64,000 nucleotides of DNA from Spartinivicinus poritis (GTDB taxonomy: Bacteria; Pseudomonadota; Gammaproteobacteria; Pseudomonadales; Zooshikellaceae). Within the stretch, counting starts at the first letter, position 1; every line of letters starts with the position of its first letter. Below the pieces are notes generated by a model, which had not been told where the DNA came from, searched no databases, and saw only the letters and a program-made list of their open reading frames with translations. The position numbers and the translations under genes are program-made. The stretch is taken from contig NZ_JAPMOU010000006.1 of the NCBI RefSeq assembly GCF_028858535.1, positions 1-64,000 on the forward strand, given 5' to 3'. Shown here piece after piece: positions 43,095 through 52,499 of this stretch.

Positions 43095-43283
43095 TATAGC
43101 CAAAGCGAATGGTTTTTAGGGGTCTAGCTTACTACTGTAAAGCTAGCGATAGCAGCACTAACTGAAATAAAAAGTGCTAGCTGGGCCGTCGAGCGACGAA
43201 GTCTCATGAGTTTATGTGTTTATAAATGATTGGGGTAAGGAGAGACGACAACAAACCCTAAAAATCATTCGAGAAGGGTATAT
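43095..43283. repeat. MITE-like dispersed repeat, copy D, between pstA and pstB
   Basis: The left end TATAGCCAAAGCGAATGGTT and right end AATCATTCGAGAAGGGTATA are inverted termini of the family. Read on the minus strand, the interior is nearly the same as the 63551 copy (GTTTGTTGTCGTC, CCCCAATCATTTATAAA, CATAAACTCATG, CGCTCGACGGCC). An additional 60-base segment with GCTAGC motifs is inserted. It occupies most of the 290-base pstA-pstB gap. Confidence 0.8.
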
Positions 43284-43346
43284 ATGAAATTAATTTATAT
43301 ATAGCCAGTAATAAAGCATTTATTATTAAAATAGTGAGAGTATGTT

Positions 43347-44222
43347 ATGACGACCCTCGCAACCGTTGAAGCACAGAAAACTAACCAACAGGGAAACCAG
43401 CCATTGACTCATGGTGTAGATATGGCAACCCTCGGTCGTGGGAGGCAAAGTCTTGACTTAAGTCAGGAGCAACTTTGTCTTGAAATTGCCAACGTTAATT
43501 TATTTTATGGTGAAAAGCAGGCGCTATTTGACATCAATATGTCAATTCCGCAAAAAAGGGTAACAGCCTTTATTGGCCCTTCTGGTTGTGGTAAATCTAC
43601 GCTATTAAGAAGCTTAAACCGGATGAATGATTTGGTGGACGGCTGTCGGCTAGAGGGCCGGATTGCCTTGGATAATCAAAATATTTATGATCGATCTGTT
43701 AACGTAGCGGATCTTCGCAGGCGGGTGGGAATGGTGTTTCAAAAGCCTAATCCATTTCCAAAAAGTATTTATGAAAATGTTGCCTATGGGCTAAGAATCC
43801 AGGGAATTAATAAAAAGCGGGTGTTGGATGAAGTAGTTGAGTGGGCTTTAAAAGGCGCTGCATTATGGGACGAAGTGAAAGATCGACTTCATGAAAGCGC
43901 TCTAGGGATGTCAGGTGGACAACAGCAACGGTTAGTTATTGCCAGAACTATTGCTGTAGAACCTGAAGTATTACTACTAGATGAGCCTGCATCAGCGTTA
44001 GACCCTATCTCTACATTAAAGATTGAAGAGCTTATTAATGAGCTAAAGTCTAAATATACCATTGTTATTGTTACACATAATATGCAACAGGCTGCTCGGG
44101 TTTCAGACTACACCGCGTTCATGTATATGGGTAAATTAGTAGAATTTGACGATACAGATACATTGTTTACCAACCCAGCACAAAAGCAAACAGAGGACTA
44201 TATTACAGGACGCTATGGCTAA
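43347..44222 (+). CDS. pstB: Phosphate ABC transporter ATP-binding protein PstB
   Basis: A 291-residue ATPase with Walker [10 protein letters not shown], signature [12 protein letters not shown] and Walker [13 protein letters not shown]. The PstB-specific segment [17 protein letters not shown] is present, as is the C-terminal [16 protein letters not shown]. An N-terminal extension of about 45 residues precedes the usual start ([16 protein letters not shown]). GTGAGAG lies before the ATG. It drives phosphate import through PstC/PstA and, with PhoU, signals phosphate status to PhoR. Confidence 0.97.
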   Translation: MTTLATVEAQKTNQQGNQPLTHGVDMATLGRGRQSLDLSQEQLCLEIANVNLFYGEKQALFDINMSIPQKRVTAFIGPSGCGKSTLLRSLNRMNDLVDGCRLEGRIALDNQNIYDRSVNVADLRRRVGMVFQKPNPFPKSIYENVAYGLRIQGINKKRVLDEVVEWALKGAALWDEVKDRLHESALGMSGGQQQRLVIARTIAVEPEVLLLDEPASALDPISTLKIEELINELKSKYTIVIVTHNMQQAARVSDYTAFMYMGKLVEFDDTDTLFTNPAQKQTEDYITGRYG

Positions 44223-44413
44223 ATTGCATACACTTGGGAATTAATATAAAGACCATAAACATCAAGTGTCGTTTTTGAGGAATGATATCAGCTATTATTA
44301 AAGTAAGCTGTGTAATGATAAAGTAAACTTATTAATCTGACATACTTTCAGGTATTGCCTGGGTTTTAGCGGGCCCAGGGCTCCGCCGATTCACAACAAG
44401 GTTGCAAGCAGTA

Positions 44414-45136
44414 ATGGACATCAATTCAGACGCTCACACTCAACATATTTCCCAGCAATTTAATGCAGAACTTGAAGAAGTAAGAAATAGCTTGCTGGCA
44501 ATGGGGGGCTCCGTTGAAAAGCAAGTCAGTGATGCCGTTCGAGCGCTTATTGATGCGGATAGTGAGCTAGGTAAACAAGTGCGTAAAAATGATGACCAAA
44601 TCAATGCAATGGAGCTTACCATTGATGAGGAATGTGCACGCATTTTAGCGAGAAGGCAGCCAGCAGCCAGTGACTTACGGCTAGTTATAGCCTGTTCAAA
44701 AATGTCGACAGACTTGGAGCGTATTGGTGATGAAGCAGCTAAAATTGCTGGCCATGCCATTGAATTAACCGAGGAAGGTGAAGCACCAAAAGGGTATATT
44801 GAAACCCGTCATATTGGTGCCCGAGTACGTCGCATGGTTCAAGAATCACTAACCGCTTTTGCCCGCTTTGATACAGAAATGGCCTTGAGAGTAGCCCAAG
44901 AAGATAAATCGGTTGATTTAGAGTACCAAAGTGCTATGCGAGAGCTAGTTACTTTTATGATGGAAGACCCCAGAAGTATTACTCGAGTATTAAATATTAT
45001 GTGGGTGCTGCGGTCTTTAGAGCGTATTGGCGACCATGCCAGAAATATAGCCGAACATGTTATTTATTTAGTAAAAGGGACGGATGTTCGGCATATTGGT
45101 TTAAAACGGATGAAAGAAGAAGTATTAGAGAAGTAG
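44414..45136 (+). CDS. phoU: Phosphate signalling regulator PhoU
   Basis: A 240-residue cytosolic protein made of two PhoU three-helix repeats. Each repeat carries the metal-binding pattern: CSKMSTDLERIGDEAAKIAG in the first and IMWVLRSLERIGDHARNIAE in the second. It represses PhoR signalling when phosphate is plentiful. The ATG at 44414 (MDINSDAHTQHIS) is preferred over TTG 44402. A CCTGGG/CCCAGG hairpin (44358-44379) lies just upstream, between pstB and phoU, and could tune expression. Confidence 0.96.
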   Translation: MDINSDAHTQHISQQFNAELEEVRNSLLAMGGSVEKQVSDAVRALIDADSELGKQVRKNDDQINAMELTIDEECARILARRQPAASDLRLVIACSKMSTDLERIGDEAAKIAGHAIELTEEGEAPKGYIETRHIGARVRRMVQESLTAFARFDTEMALRVAQEDKSVDLEYQSAMRELVTFMMEDPRSITRVLNIMWVLRSLERIGDHARNIAEHVIYLVKGTDVRHIGLKRMKEEVLEK

Positions 45137-45172
45137 TTTTTATCAACTCTTTCAAATTTTATAGTAAAGCTG

Positions 45173-45300
45173 TTCCCCCCTTTGGTAAAGGGGGGGTAGG
45201 GGGGGATTTTATTTGAGCATAAAAGACTGTGGGCTGTTTTAGATGCCTTGAATAAGCTTTCATGAAATCCCCCTCAATCCCCCTTTTTCAAAGGGGGAGG
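45173..45300. repeat. GC-skewed inverted-repeat element after phoU
   Basis: The left arm (45173-45209, CCCCCCTTTGGTAAAGGGGG then TAGGGGGGATTT) and the right arm (45265-45300, AAATCCCCCTCAATCCCCCT then TTTTCAAAGGGGGAGG) are inverted to each other over about 36 bases, with 55 unrelated bases between. Similar CCCCCTTT/AAAGGGGG elements are scattered in many bacterial genomes. The 45137-45437 gap holds no gene. Confidence 0.75.
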
Positions 45301-45437
45301 TTGGGCTCCACCATGGCTCTAATCCTTTCGCGATACCCTATCACTACATTAACTTTTATCCCCCAAGATATCATTCTTTAAATAAAATACTAATAAAACC
45401 TGCTGCCTAACTTATTGAAAGCTATTATTAACACATA

Positions 45438-46502
45438 ATGCGCTTCAATATATTTTTCCTAATCATTATTTGGCTTAGTTGTAACTATGGTGTTTTAGCT
45501 CATGCTGCAGTAAGCAACACAGTTAAAACAGATCAGCCTGAGCTGAGTGTTCTTATTCGTTATAATTATTTATCGCCCACTGTATATAAGCAATTTGAGC
45601 AAAAATACAACGTAAAAATTAAACTGGTGTATTATAGTAGTGATGATGATAGAAATTTGTTATTGCTGGAAAGTGATGGGCGCGGCGTTGATGTTGTTTG
45701 TGTTGATTCTACTTCAGCAACAGCTTATATCGCAAGTGGCTGGATAACCCCGCTTACTGATTTTGAACTAAAAAATACTCAGTATATCGATAGTCATTGG
45801 TTAACCCAGCATAATTTGTTAGAAAAATTTGCAGTGCCATATTTTTGGAAAGTATTAGGAATTGCTTTTCATAATGAAAGGTTAAAAGAACCTATTAAGC
45901 ATTGGAGTAATATTATTAATCCATCCCCTTCGCTTTATAGCAAAATTCTGATGCCACCGACAGCCCATGAAACGGTGGCAATTACTTTGCTTAGTTTAGG
46001 CTATTCAGCCAATAGCACCAGTATCAATGCCTTACAAAAAGCAGAATTAACCCTAACTAAACAGCGGCCTTTTGTTTTATGGACAAGTGATATTCGTTAC
46101 CCCGCTACAGGTTCTATCAACGAAAACTTATGGGTAAGTGCTGTTTATAATGGAGAAGCTTATGCGTTAATGCGTAGTGGCGTACCTATAGAATTTACTA
46201 TTCCTAGTGAAGGCTCAGTGATGATATTAGATTATTTAGCAGTAGCAGAGGAGTCTGAAAAAAAACAACTAGCAGCTACATTTATCGATTTTCTTAATGA
46301 ACCGCATAATGCGGCAGAAAATGCTCACTATGTAGCGTACTCCAGCCCAAATGCTGCTGCAAGAGCTTTACTCCCAGAACCAATGCAACAGAGTCCATGG
46401 TTATATCCATCCCTTCAAGTAATGCAGAAGCTTGAACTATTATTGCCATTGCCAAGTACTGCAACTAAGAAAATTAGTCAGATTTATTTCCATTTACAAT
46501 AA
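45438..46502 (+). CDS. PotD-like periplasmic (polyamine-type) binding protein
   Basis: A 354-residue exported solute-binding protein. After a signal peptide (IFFLIIIWLSCNYGVLAHA) the mature domain resembles spermidine/putrescine-binding PotD and the sensor NspS: LSVLIRYNYLSPTVYKQFEQ, GRGVDVVCVDSTSATAYIAS, AVPYFWKVLGIAFHNERLKE, and EGSVMILDYLAVAEESEKKQ. No transporter ATPase or permease is adjacent. Instead a membrane GGDEF-EAL protein follows 158 bases downstream on the same strand, the arrangement of the Vibrio NspS-MbaA polyamine sensor. The ligand is inferred. Confidence 0.8.
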   Translation: MRFNIFFLIIIWLSCNYGVLAHAAVSNTVKTDQPELSVLIRYNYLSPTVYKQFEQKYNVKIKLVYYSSDDDRNLLLLESDGRGVDVVCVDSTSATAYIASGWITPLTDFELKNTQYIDSHWLTQHNLLEKFAVPYFWKVLGIAFHNERLKEPIKHWSNIINPSPSLYSKILMPPTAHETVAITLLSLGYSANSTSINALQKAELTLTKQRPFVLWTSDIRYPATGSINENLWVSAVYNGEAYALMRSGVPIEFTIPSEGSVMILDYLAVAEESEKKQLAATFIDFLNEPHNAAENAHYVAYSSPNAAARALLPEPMQQSPWLYPSLQVMQKLELLLPLPSTATKKISQIYFHLQ

Positions 46503-46530
46503 GCCGGTTTTTCTTTTGGTTCTTCATGAA

Positions 46531-46566
46531 GGCCAGAGGCGGCAAACAATTATTAGAGGTGCCCTA
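46531..46566 (-). repeat. Family-2 repeat fragment upstream of the GGDEF-EAL gene
   Basis: Read on the minus strand, AGGGCACCTCTAATAATTGT then TTGCCGCCTCTGGCC matches the left ends at 34583 and 54149 (CCTCTCATAATTGCTTGCTG). It lies between the PotD-like gene and the GGDEF-EAL gene. Confidence 0.55.
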
Positions 46567-46660
46567 TGTCTAAAAATGATATGTTCTGCTGAAGTATTCG
46601 GGCTAATATACTGAATATAATGTTTTTTAATAGTTATTTTAGTAAATAGTACTTACCAGT

Positions 46661-49135
46661 ATGAAGTTAAGGGCGAAAATAATTCTGTTGCTGATGCCCA
46701 CGGTAGTTTTACCGGTTCTACTGCTGGGGTTTTTAGCTTATAAGGAAATAAAGCGGCTTTATGAGCATCAAACCCTTGATCAAATGACCCTCAAGATTAA
46801 AGAGGTAAAAACCCAGGTTAATCATTTGCAACGGGTGAGTATCGGCAATATCAGTTTATTGGCTTCCACCAATTTGCTAAAGCGGTATTTTCAGTTGGAT
46901 GAAAATAAGCGCTATCAGCTGCTTTACCGCCCGTTATTACAAGTATTTCAAAATTATCAAAATACGTATTCAGACCACTTTGAAATTCGTTTGCTGTTGC
47001 CAGACGGTTATGAGGATGTGCGTTCTACCTGGGAGCCAGTTGTTAACCAAACGGATCAGGAAGGAGGAGAGCCTTGGTTTCGCCGCTTAAAAGAGAGTGA
47101 TCAGGAAACTCAGGCATTTTTCATGCTACATCCGGATACTCAAAGCCTTACATTATTAGTATCCAAAGCGGTACGGTTAGCTGATCAATCGATTGACCCT
47201 TTATTTGCAGAAGCTAAATTACGAGGCTATTTAGTCATCTCAGTAGACACCAGCGAGCTATTGCAATATTTGCAGCAAGCTCGGATTGGTAACAATGGCT
47301 ATATGTTTTTGGTTGATAACCAGGGGCAGACGTTATATAGCCCAAAACCTGATAAAACAATAATGGATAAAGCGCTATTCAGCCGACTAAAAAACCAAGT
47401 TAATGAAACCCTAAAAGCGCCATTTGCGAATGATGAGTCCTACTTGTCGTTAGTGCAACTTGCTGACAATCTGAGTCTTATTGCTGTTTGGCCAGAGGCT
47501 GATGTTCATGTAATTACTGAACGGGTTGAAGTAGTAGTGGCGGTAATTACTTTTGGCACGATGTTGGTGGGTGGTTTTTTACTGTATTGGATTTTAAATT
47601 CCTTAATTGTTAATCCCATTGTTTATCTCAAACAAGCGGCTTTAGATATTGCTGAAGGCAATATGAAAGTGGCAATTGATACTAGACAAACAGATGAAAT
47701 TGGTGATTTAGCCAAAGCTTTCAATGATATGCGTGATAGTTTGCGAGAGACGGGTATTGCACTGCATAAAATTGCTTACCAAGATAGCCTTACAGGGCTT
47801 TCCAATCGCAACATGTTTATTGAATCGCTAAATCGAACCATAGCGCACTGTAAGCGGCAAAAGCTTTGTTTTGCATTACTCTTTATTGATTTGGATGGGT
47901 TTAAGGTAGTCAATGATACATTAGGACATGATGCGGGAGATGATCTACTAAAAACCTTTGCTAATCGACTAAGGCTTTGTTTACGTACAGAAGATTTAAT
48001 TTCTCGCAATATTGCAGACTTGTCTGATAGTACCCTTGAGCCTGATGAAGGCGTTTCTCGACTGGGTGGAGATGAATTTACTATTTTACTCAATGGTGTA
48101 GCCAAAGGAGAGGATGCTAGCCTGGTTGCAGAACGAATTCTAGAGGCTTTATCACATCCATTTATATTAAAAGGGCAGCGTTATCACCTGGGGGCCAGCA
48201 TAGGTATAACAGTTTATCCTGATGATGGTGAAGAAGCAGGAGAGCTATTAAAGCACGCCGATACAGCAATGTATCATGCTAAGAACTTGGGTAAAAATAC
48301 TTATCAATTTTACCATAACGCAATGACAACCAAGGCAATGGAGCGCCACGAACTATTAACTGATTTACGTAAAGCCATTGAGCAAGGCCAAATGGTACTT
48401 CACTATCAACCACAACTAGAACTTAAATCAGGTGAGTTAATTGGTTGTGAAGCGTTGGTTCGTTGGGAGCATCCAACAAAAGGCTTGATAGCACCTTTAC
48501 GCTTTATTCCACTCGCTGAGGAGTCTGGTTTAATTGTGCCGTTAGGTGAATGGGTATTAGAAGAAGCTTGCCGCCAAGCAAGGGAGTGGCAGCTGGCGGG
48601 TTTTAAGCCTCTTAAAGTGGCAGTAAATGTATCAAATATTCAGTTTAATCGAATGGACATCTGTCAGCTAGTCACAGACAAACTTTCCATAACAGAGTTA
48701 GAAGCTAAATACTTATTAATAGAGTTAACTGAAACCAGCATTATGCAATCTGGTGATGTGTCCTTTGAAATGCTTCAGGCTATTAAAGGTCAAGGGGTGG
48801 GGATAGCCATGGATGATTTTGGTACAGGCTATTCATCACTGGGTGCGTTAAAAAAACTACCTATTGATAACCTGAAAGTAGATAAAAGCTTCATTGATGA
48901 AATTCCTGAGAACAGTGAAAGTAAGGTAATTTTTAAAGCGATTGTGGCAATGACCAAACAGTTTGGTATTAGCCTGACGGCAGAGGGAGTCGAGACGAGC
49001 GAGCAGTGTGACTTTCTACAAATCCATGGTTGCGACTTTATTCAGGGGTATTTGCTGAGCAAACCACTCCCTCCAAAAGAAATGGAACAATTTTTGGCTA
49101 ACCATAGCGAGCCTATGTTGATTAAGTCAGGTTAA
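46661..49135 (+). CDS. Membrane cyclic-di-GMP enzyme: Cache sensor, HAMP, GGDEF, EAL
   Basis: An 824-residue inner-membrane protein. The first membrane helix (IILLLMPTVVLPVLLLGFLA) is followed by a periplasmic Cache-like domain (about 30-285, with GNNGYMFLVDNQGQTLYSP). A second helix (about 290-312), a HAMP domain (NPIVYLKQAALDIAEGNM), a GGDEF domain with intact SRLGGDEF (about residue 467) and an EAL domain with intact GCEALVRW (about 597) and DDFGTGYSSL come next. Both catalytic motifs are complete, so it could make and degrade c-di-GMP. A 20-residue insert (SRNIADLSDSTLEPDEG) lies inside GGDEF. The upstream PotD-like gene suggests polyamine control, as in MbaA. Confidence 0.93.
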   Translation: MKLRAKIILLLMPTVVLPVLLLGFLAYKEIKRLYEHQTLDQMTLKIKEVKTQVNHLQRVSIGNISLLASTNLLKRYFQLDENKRYQLLYRPLLQVFQNYQNTYSDHFEIRLLLPDGYEDVRSTWEPVVNQTDQEGGEPWFRRLKESDQETQAFFMLHPDTQSLTLLVSKAVRLADQSIDPLFAEAKLRGYLVISVDTSELLQYLQQARIGNNGYMFLVDNQGQTLYSPKPDKTIMDKALFSRLKNQVNETLKAPFANDESYLSLVQLADNLSLIAVWPEADVHVITERVEVVVAVITFGTMLVGGFLLYWILNSLIVNPIVYLKQAALDIAEGNMKVAIDTRQTDEIGDLAKAFNDMRDSLRETGIALHKIAYQDSLTGLSNRNMFIESLNRTIAHCKRQKLCFALLFIDLDGFKVVNDTLGHDAGDDLLKTFANRLRLCLRTEDLISRNIADLSDSTLEPDEGVSRLGGDEFTILLNGVAKGEDASLVAERILEALSHPFILKGQRYHLGASIGITVYPDDGEEAGELLKHADTAMYHAKNLGKNTYQFYHNAMTTKAMERHELLTDLRKAIEQGQMVLHYQPQLELKSGELIGCEALVRWEHPTKGLIAPLRFIPLAEESGLIVPLGEWVLEEACRQAREWQLAGFKPLKVAVNVSNIQFNRMDICQLVTDKLSITELEAKYLLIELTETSIMQSGDVSFEMLQAIKGQGVGIAMDDFGTGYSSLGALKKLPIDNLKVDKSFIDEIPENSESKVIFKAIVAMTKQFGISLTAEGVETSEQCDFLQIHGCDFIQGYLLSKPLPPKEMEQFLANHSEPMLIKSG

Positions 49136-49242
49136 GATTTTTAATTGTAGGTAGGTCATTTCAATCAATGGCCATTGACTATTTAGTCTATATTCTCATT
49201 AGACGAGCTTTTTGGGTTTAGCCCAAAGGGGCTGACATAACG

Positions 49243-50163
49243 ATGAAAAAAGTAAAGTTATTAGTTGTTGATGATGCATCCTTTATCAGGGACCTGGTAA
49301 AAAAAGCAGTGAAAGATCGTTTTCCTCACTTTATTTTTGAGGAGGCGATTAACGGCAAAAAAGCCATGTCCATGCTAGAGAAAAGTGAATACGACTTGGT
49401 GTTGTGTGACTGGGAAATGCCAGAGCTGAGCGGCCTGGAGCTATTGCAGTGGATGCGTAACGAGTATCAGTATAATAAAACCCCTTTTATCATGGTAACC
49501 AGTCGCGGTGATAAAGAAAATGTTGTCCAAGCGATTCAAGCTGGTGTGAGTGAATATATTGGCAAACCATTCTCTAATGATCAGTTGGTGAAAAAAGTCA
49601 TTAAAGTGCTATCCAAGCGGCTACCCCGTGATGTATTGGAAGGTAAGGCGACCAAAAGTGCCCTTGAAAGCAGTGTTTCGCAAGGCTCGATATCAGCACT
49701 TGGTGCTAAGGCAGTAGGAGGGGCACCAGCTAAGCCTGCGGCTAAAGCTGCCCCTCAACCAGCCCAGTCAGGCTCTGTTGCAGCATTAACAGGAGGTACA
49801 ACGGCGTCAGCTAAGCCGCAAGCAAGTAAAAAACCAACAAAAGGCCCTGCGCAATTGCGAGTGCATGATAAAACGATTCCTTGTGAAATTCAGGATATCA
49901 GCTTAAAAGAAGCAAAAGTGATTGCCAGTCGTGAGCATGGTATTCCTCAGTTGTTGGACACAGCGGTAATAGACTTGCAGCAAAATGATAATGCCGGTGA
50001 TATAGCCAGAATTAACTGTTTAATCCATACATTACAGGCACCTCAAAAAAATATTAATGCAGAAAATATTGTCATTTCAGTGGTTTTTGTTGATGAAGAT
50101 CCACAGAAATTTGATTATTTATCGAAGTTTATTGCTTCGGGGTCTGGGAAAAAATACTGGTGA
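49243..50163 (+). CDS. Response regulator with REC domain and PilZ-like C terminus
   Basis: A 306-residue cytosolic protein. The receiver domain (1-125) has the acidic pocket DDASFI, the phospho-acceptor Asp in LVLCDWEMPEL and Lys in YIGKPF. A low-complexity Ala/Pro/Gln-rich linker (about 150-200) leads to a C-terminal domain (PAQLRVHDKTIPCEIQDISL) that resembles PilZ but lacks its arginine and Gly motifs, so c-di-GMP binding is doubtful. A comparable regulator lies between phoU and phoR in Pseudomonas (from memory). A TTTGGG/CCCAAA hairpin (49211-49227) overlaps its AAGGGG site and may control translation. Confidence 0.85.
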   Translation: MKKVKLLVVDDASFIRDLVKKAVKDRFPHFIFEEAINGKKAMSMLEKSEYDLVLCDWEMPELSGLELLQWMRNEYQYNKTPFIMVTSRGDKENVVQAIQAGVSEYIGKPFSNDQLVKKVIKVLSKRLPRDVLEGKATKSALESSVSQGSISALGAKAVGGAPAKPAAKAAPQPAQSGSVAALTGGTTASAKPQASKKPTKGPAQLRVHDKTIPCEIQDISLKEAKVIASREHGIPQLLDTAVIDLQQNDNAGDIARINCLIHTLQAPQKNINAENIVISVVFVDEDPQKFDYLSKFIASGSGKKYW

Positions 50164-50352
50164 TATACTCTTCGCGAATGATTTTTATACCCCTAGGGCA
50201 CAAGGGCTTTGTTACCGTCGTTCTTCACCCCAGTCATTTAGTTTATCTAAACTCCTGGAGCTTCATCGCTCAGTGGCCTCGCCTAAATAATCCTTCGCTT
50301 TGAGTATATACTACTTTATTTTTACACCTAAAAATGATTCATGATGGGTATA
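50164..50352. repeat. MITE-like dispersed repeat, copy C (composite)
   Basis: It begins right after the stop codon with TATACTCTTCGCGAATGATT and reaches a first right end near 50309 (CCTAAATAATCCTTCGCTTT then GAGTATA). It then carries an additional right end CCTAAAAATGATTCATGATGGGTATA-type up to 50352. The interior keeps CTTCACCCCAGTCATTTA and GCTTCATCGCTCAG. It shares the ATACCCCTAGGGCACAAGGG insert with copy B. Confidence 0.8.
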
Positions 50353-50409
50353 TGCCCTTCGCTTTAGGCATTATTGTGAATTACGAAATTTTTTAGTTCT
50401 TTTAGGGCT

Positions 50410-51735
50410 TTATTCCACGAGTTCTGGACAATCTTCACTGGCGATCATGGTGGGTGGGAAGTGGCAGATAAAACAGCTGCCTTTACCAAGCTCACTTTGG
50501 ATTTCTAAGCGAGCGTTATGTCTGATCAGTACGTGCTTCACAATGGCTAGGCCAAGCCCAGTGCCACCAGTGTTAATTGAACGACTGGGATCTGCACGGT
50601 AAAACCGCTCAGTAAGGCGTGGGATATGCTTGGGGTCAATACCAATTCCATCATCCATCACGGAGAGATGTCCACCAGAGTCATCTTCCCACCAATGCAC
50701 ATCAATTTGTCCTGCAGCGGGAGTGTACTTGACGCTATTAAAGATCAGGTTAGAGATAGCGCTATGCAACTCTCGATCATGGCCTAGCAGTTTTGCACTT
50801 TCTGGACAAACCAGCTGGATATGATGACAACGGTCACCACTGAGCGCTTTGGCATCACTAATAATGTTTGACAAGATCTGCTGTAAGCAAATTGGCTTTA
50901 AATCAGCTTGTCGGTCGCTGGTTTCTAGTCGTGATAACAACAGTAAGTCGCTGACCAGATTTTCCATTCGGTCTGATTGTTGCTGCATTTGCTGTAAGGC
51001 GCGTATCCAGCGTTCAGGCAAAATATCAGCGTTATCCAGCAAGGTTTCCAGATAACCTCTGATCACTGTCAGGGGGGTTCTTAATTCGTGGGAAACATTT
51101 GCCACAAAGTCTTTTCGCATTTGCTCAAGATTATGCAGTCGGGTAATGTCTCGTACTAACAACAAGCGATCATTGCGACCAAACAGGGTAATGTTGAATT
51201 GTAAGATGAGCTGGTCATTGATGGGGGAGGGTACTTCCAGCGCTTCTTGATATTCCTTTTTGTCGAAATATTTGAAAAATGCTGGGTCTCTGATTAGGTT
51301 TGTGATTAATTGCCCCTGATCTACAGGGCTCTTAAATCCGAGCATGGCTTCTGCAGCTTGGTTCCACCATTCCAGGTTGCCCTGATTGTCAACCATAATC
51401 ACAGCATCATTAAGCGCTGCAGTAGACTCTTGAACGCGGTCAATCACTGCTTGTAGCCGGGCGCGCGCCTTTTGATCTCGACGCTGTAGCCGGTAGATAG
51501 CATCAAATATATCTCCCCAGATACCACGACTTTCTGGTGGCTCTAGGTGATTGTGCTCACTTTCTTGAAGCCAATGGCTGAGGCGAAAAACCTGTAACAG
51601 TGTCCAGCTAAGGTATCCCGCTAAGACAATTGCTAAAACCCAGGCCACTTCTCCAATAGCTACTCCAAACAACACACTGACTACTACAGTGATAGCGAGC
51701 CGCTGAATAATTTCGCCTTGCCAGTTAACTTTCAC
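50410..51735 (-). CDS. phoR: Phosphate regulon sensor kinase PhoR
   Basis: A 441-residue membrane histidine kinase. Two close N-terminal hydrophobic helices (about 10-50) are followed by a charged segment, a PAS domain (about 95-200, AALNDAVIMVDNQGNLEWWN) and the DHp helix with the phospho-His in NVSHELRTPLTVIRG. The ATPase domain carries NLIFNSVKYTP, DDGIGIDPKHIPRLTERFYR and TGLGLAIVKH. It lies two bases after phoB. It senses phosphate through the Pst-PhoU complex and phosphorylates PhoB. Confidence 0.97.
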   Translation of the reverse strand: MKVNWQGEIIQRLAITVVVSVLFGVAIGEVAWVLAIVLAGYLSWTLLQVFRLSHWLQESEHNHLEPPESRGIWGDIFDAIYRLQRRDQKARARLQAVIDRVQESTAALNDAVIMVDNQGNLEWWNQAAEAMLGFKSPVDQGQLITNLIRDPAFFKYFDKKEYQEALEVPSPINDQLILQFNITLFGRNDRLLLVRDITRLHNLEQMRKDFVANVSHELRTPLTVIRGYLETLLDNADILPERWIRALQQMQQQSDRMENLVSDLLLLSRLETSDRQADLKPICLQQILSNIISDAKALSGDRCHHIQLVCPESAKLLGHDRELHSAISNLIFNSVKYTPAAGQIDVHWWEDDSGGHLSVMDDGIGIDPKHIPRLTERFYRADPSRSINTGGTGLGLAIVKHVLIRHNARLEIQSELGKGSCFICHFPPTMIASEDCPELVE

Positions 51736-51737
51736 CG

Positions 51738-52427
51738 TTAAGCCTTAGTTGAGAACCTATAGCCAGTGCCTCTAACGGTCTGAATAAAGCGATCATGGCC
51801 AGTGCCTAGTGCTTTACGCAGTCGTCTGATATGAACATCAACGGTACGCTCTTCAACGTACACATTGCCGCCCCACACTTGGTCTAATAACTGGCCACGG
51901 GTATAGGCTCGCTCTTGATGTGTCATAAAGAACTGCAATAAACGGTACTCAGTAGGTCCCATCTCAGTCGGCTTACCGTTAATGCTAACTCGGTGGCTGA
52001 TTGGGTCCAGCTCAAGCCCTTCAACCCTGATGGGCTCTTGAGGTTCCTGAGCGCCAGAGCGCCTCAATACTGCTTTCAAACGGGCAACCAGTTCTCTGGG
52101 GGAGAATGGTTTGGTGATGTAGTCATCTGCTCCCACTTCCAGGCCCTGAATTTTATTATCTTCTTCGCCTTTGGCGGTTAACATGATGATGGGAATATTG
52201 GCCGTAATTTCATCACGGCGAAGCCGTCTAGCCAATTCAATTCCACTGGTTCCTGGTAGCATCCAATCAAGCAAAATTAGATCGGGTTTCTTATCGATCA
52301 TGATGCTATGCGCATCTTGCGTGTTATCTGCTTCCAGACATTCGTAGCCTGCCATTTCGAGTGCAACTGCAATCATTTCTCGGATGGGGGCCTCATCGTC
52401 CACTATGAGTATTTTTTTGCCAACCAT
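51738..52427 (-). CDS. phoB: Phosphate regulon response regulator PhoB
   Basis: A 229-residue OmpR-type regulator. The receiver has [10 protein letters not shown], the phospho-Asp in [10 protein letters not shown] and Lys in [11 protein letters not shown]. The winged helix domain ends with [20 protein letters not shown] and [12 protein letters not shown], typical PhoB. The ATG at 52427 ([12 protein letters not shown]) matches the family; an in-frame start at 52451 would add eight residues. A PHO box upstream indicates autoregulation. It forms an operon with phoR. Confidence 0.98.
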   Translation of the reverse strand: MVGKKILIVDDEAPIREMIAVALEMAGYECLEADNTQDAHSIMIDKKPDLILLDWMLPGTSGIELARRLRRDEITANIPIIMLTAKGEEDNKIQGLEVGADDYITKPFSPRELVARLKAVLRRSGAQEPQEPIRVEGLELDPISHRVSINGKPTEMGPTEYRLLQFFMTHQERAYTRGQLLDQVWGGNVYVEERTVDVHIRRLRKALGTGHDRFIQTVRGTGYRFSTKA

Positions 52428-52481
52428 TTTCAAGCCTTCTCTCGCTTTCAAGTTGTCAGCAGAGCATTACACAGTCTTTAT

Positions 52482-52499
52482 GTTACATTTGCATGACAT
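52482..52499 (-). promoter_or_regulatory. PHO box of phoB
   Basis: On the minus strand ATGTCAT-GCAA-ATGTAAC differs from the ideal heptamers by one base each. TGTAAT lies about 11 bases on as a -10, and the phoB ATG is about 55 bases away. Confidence 0.75.
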
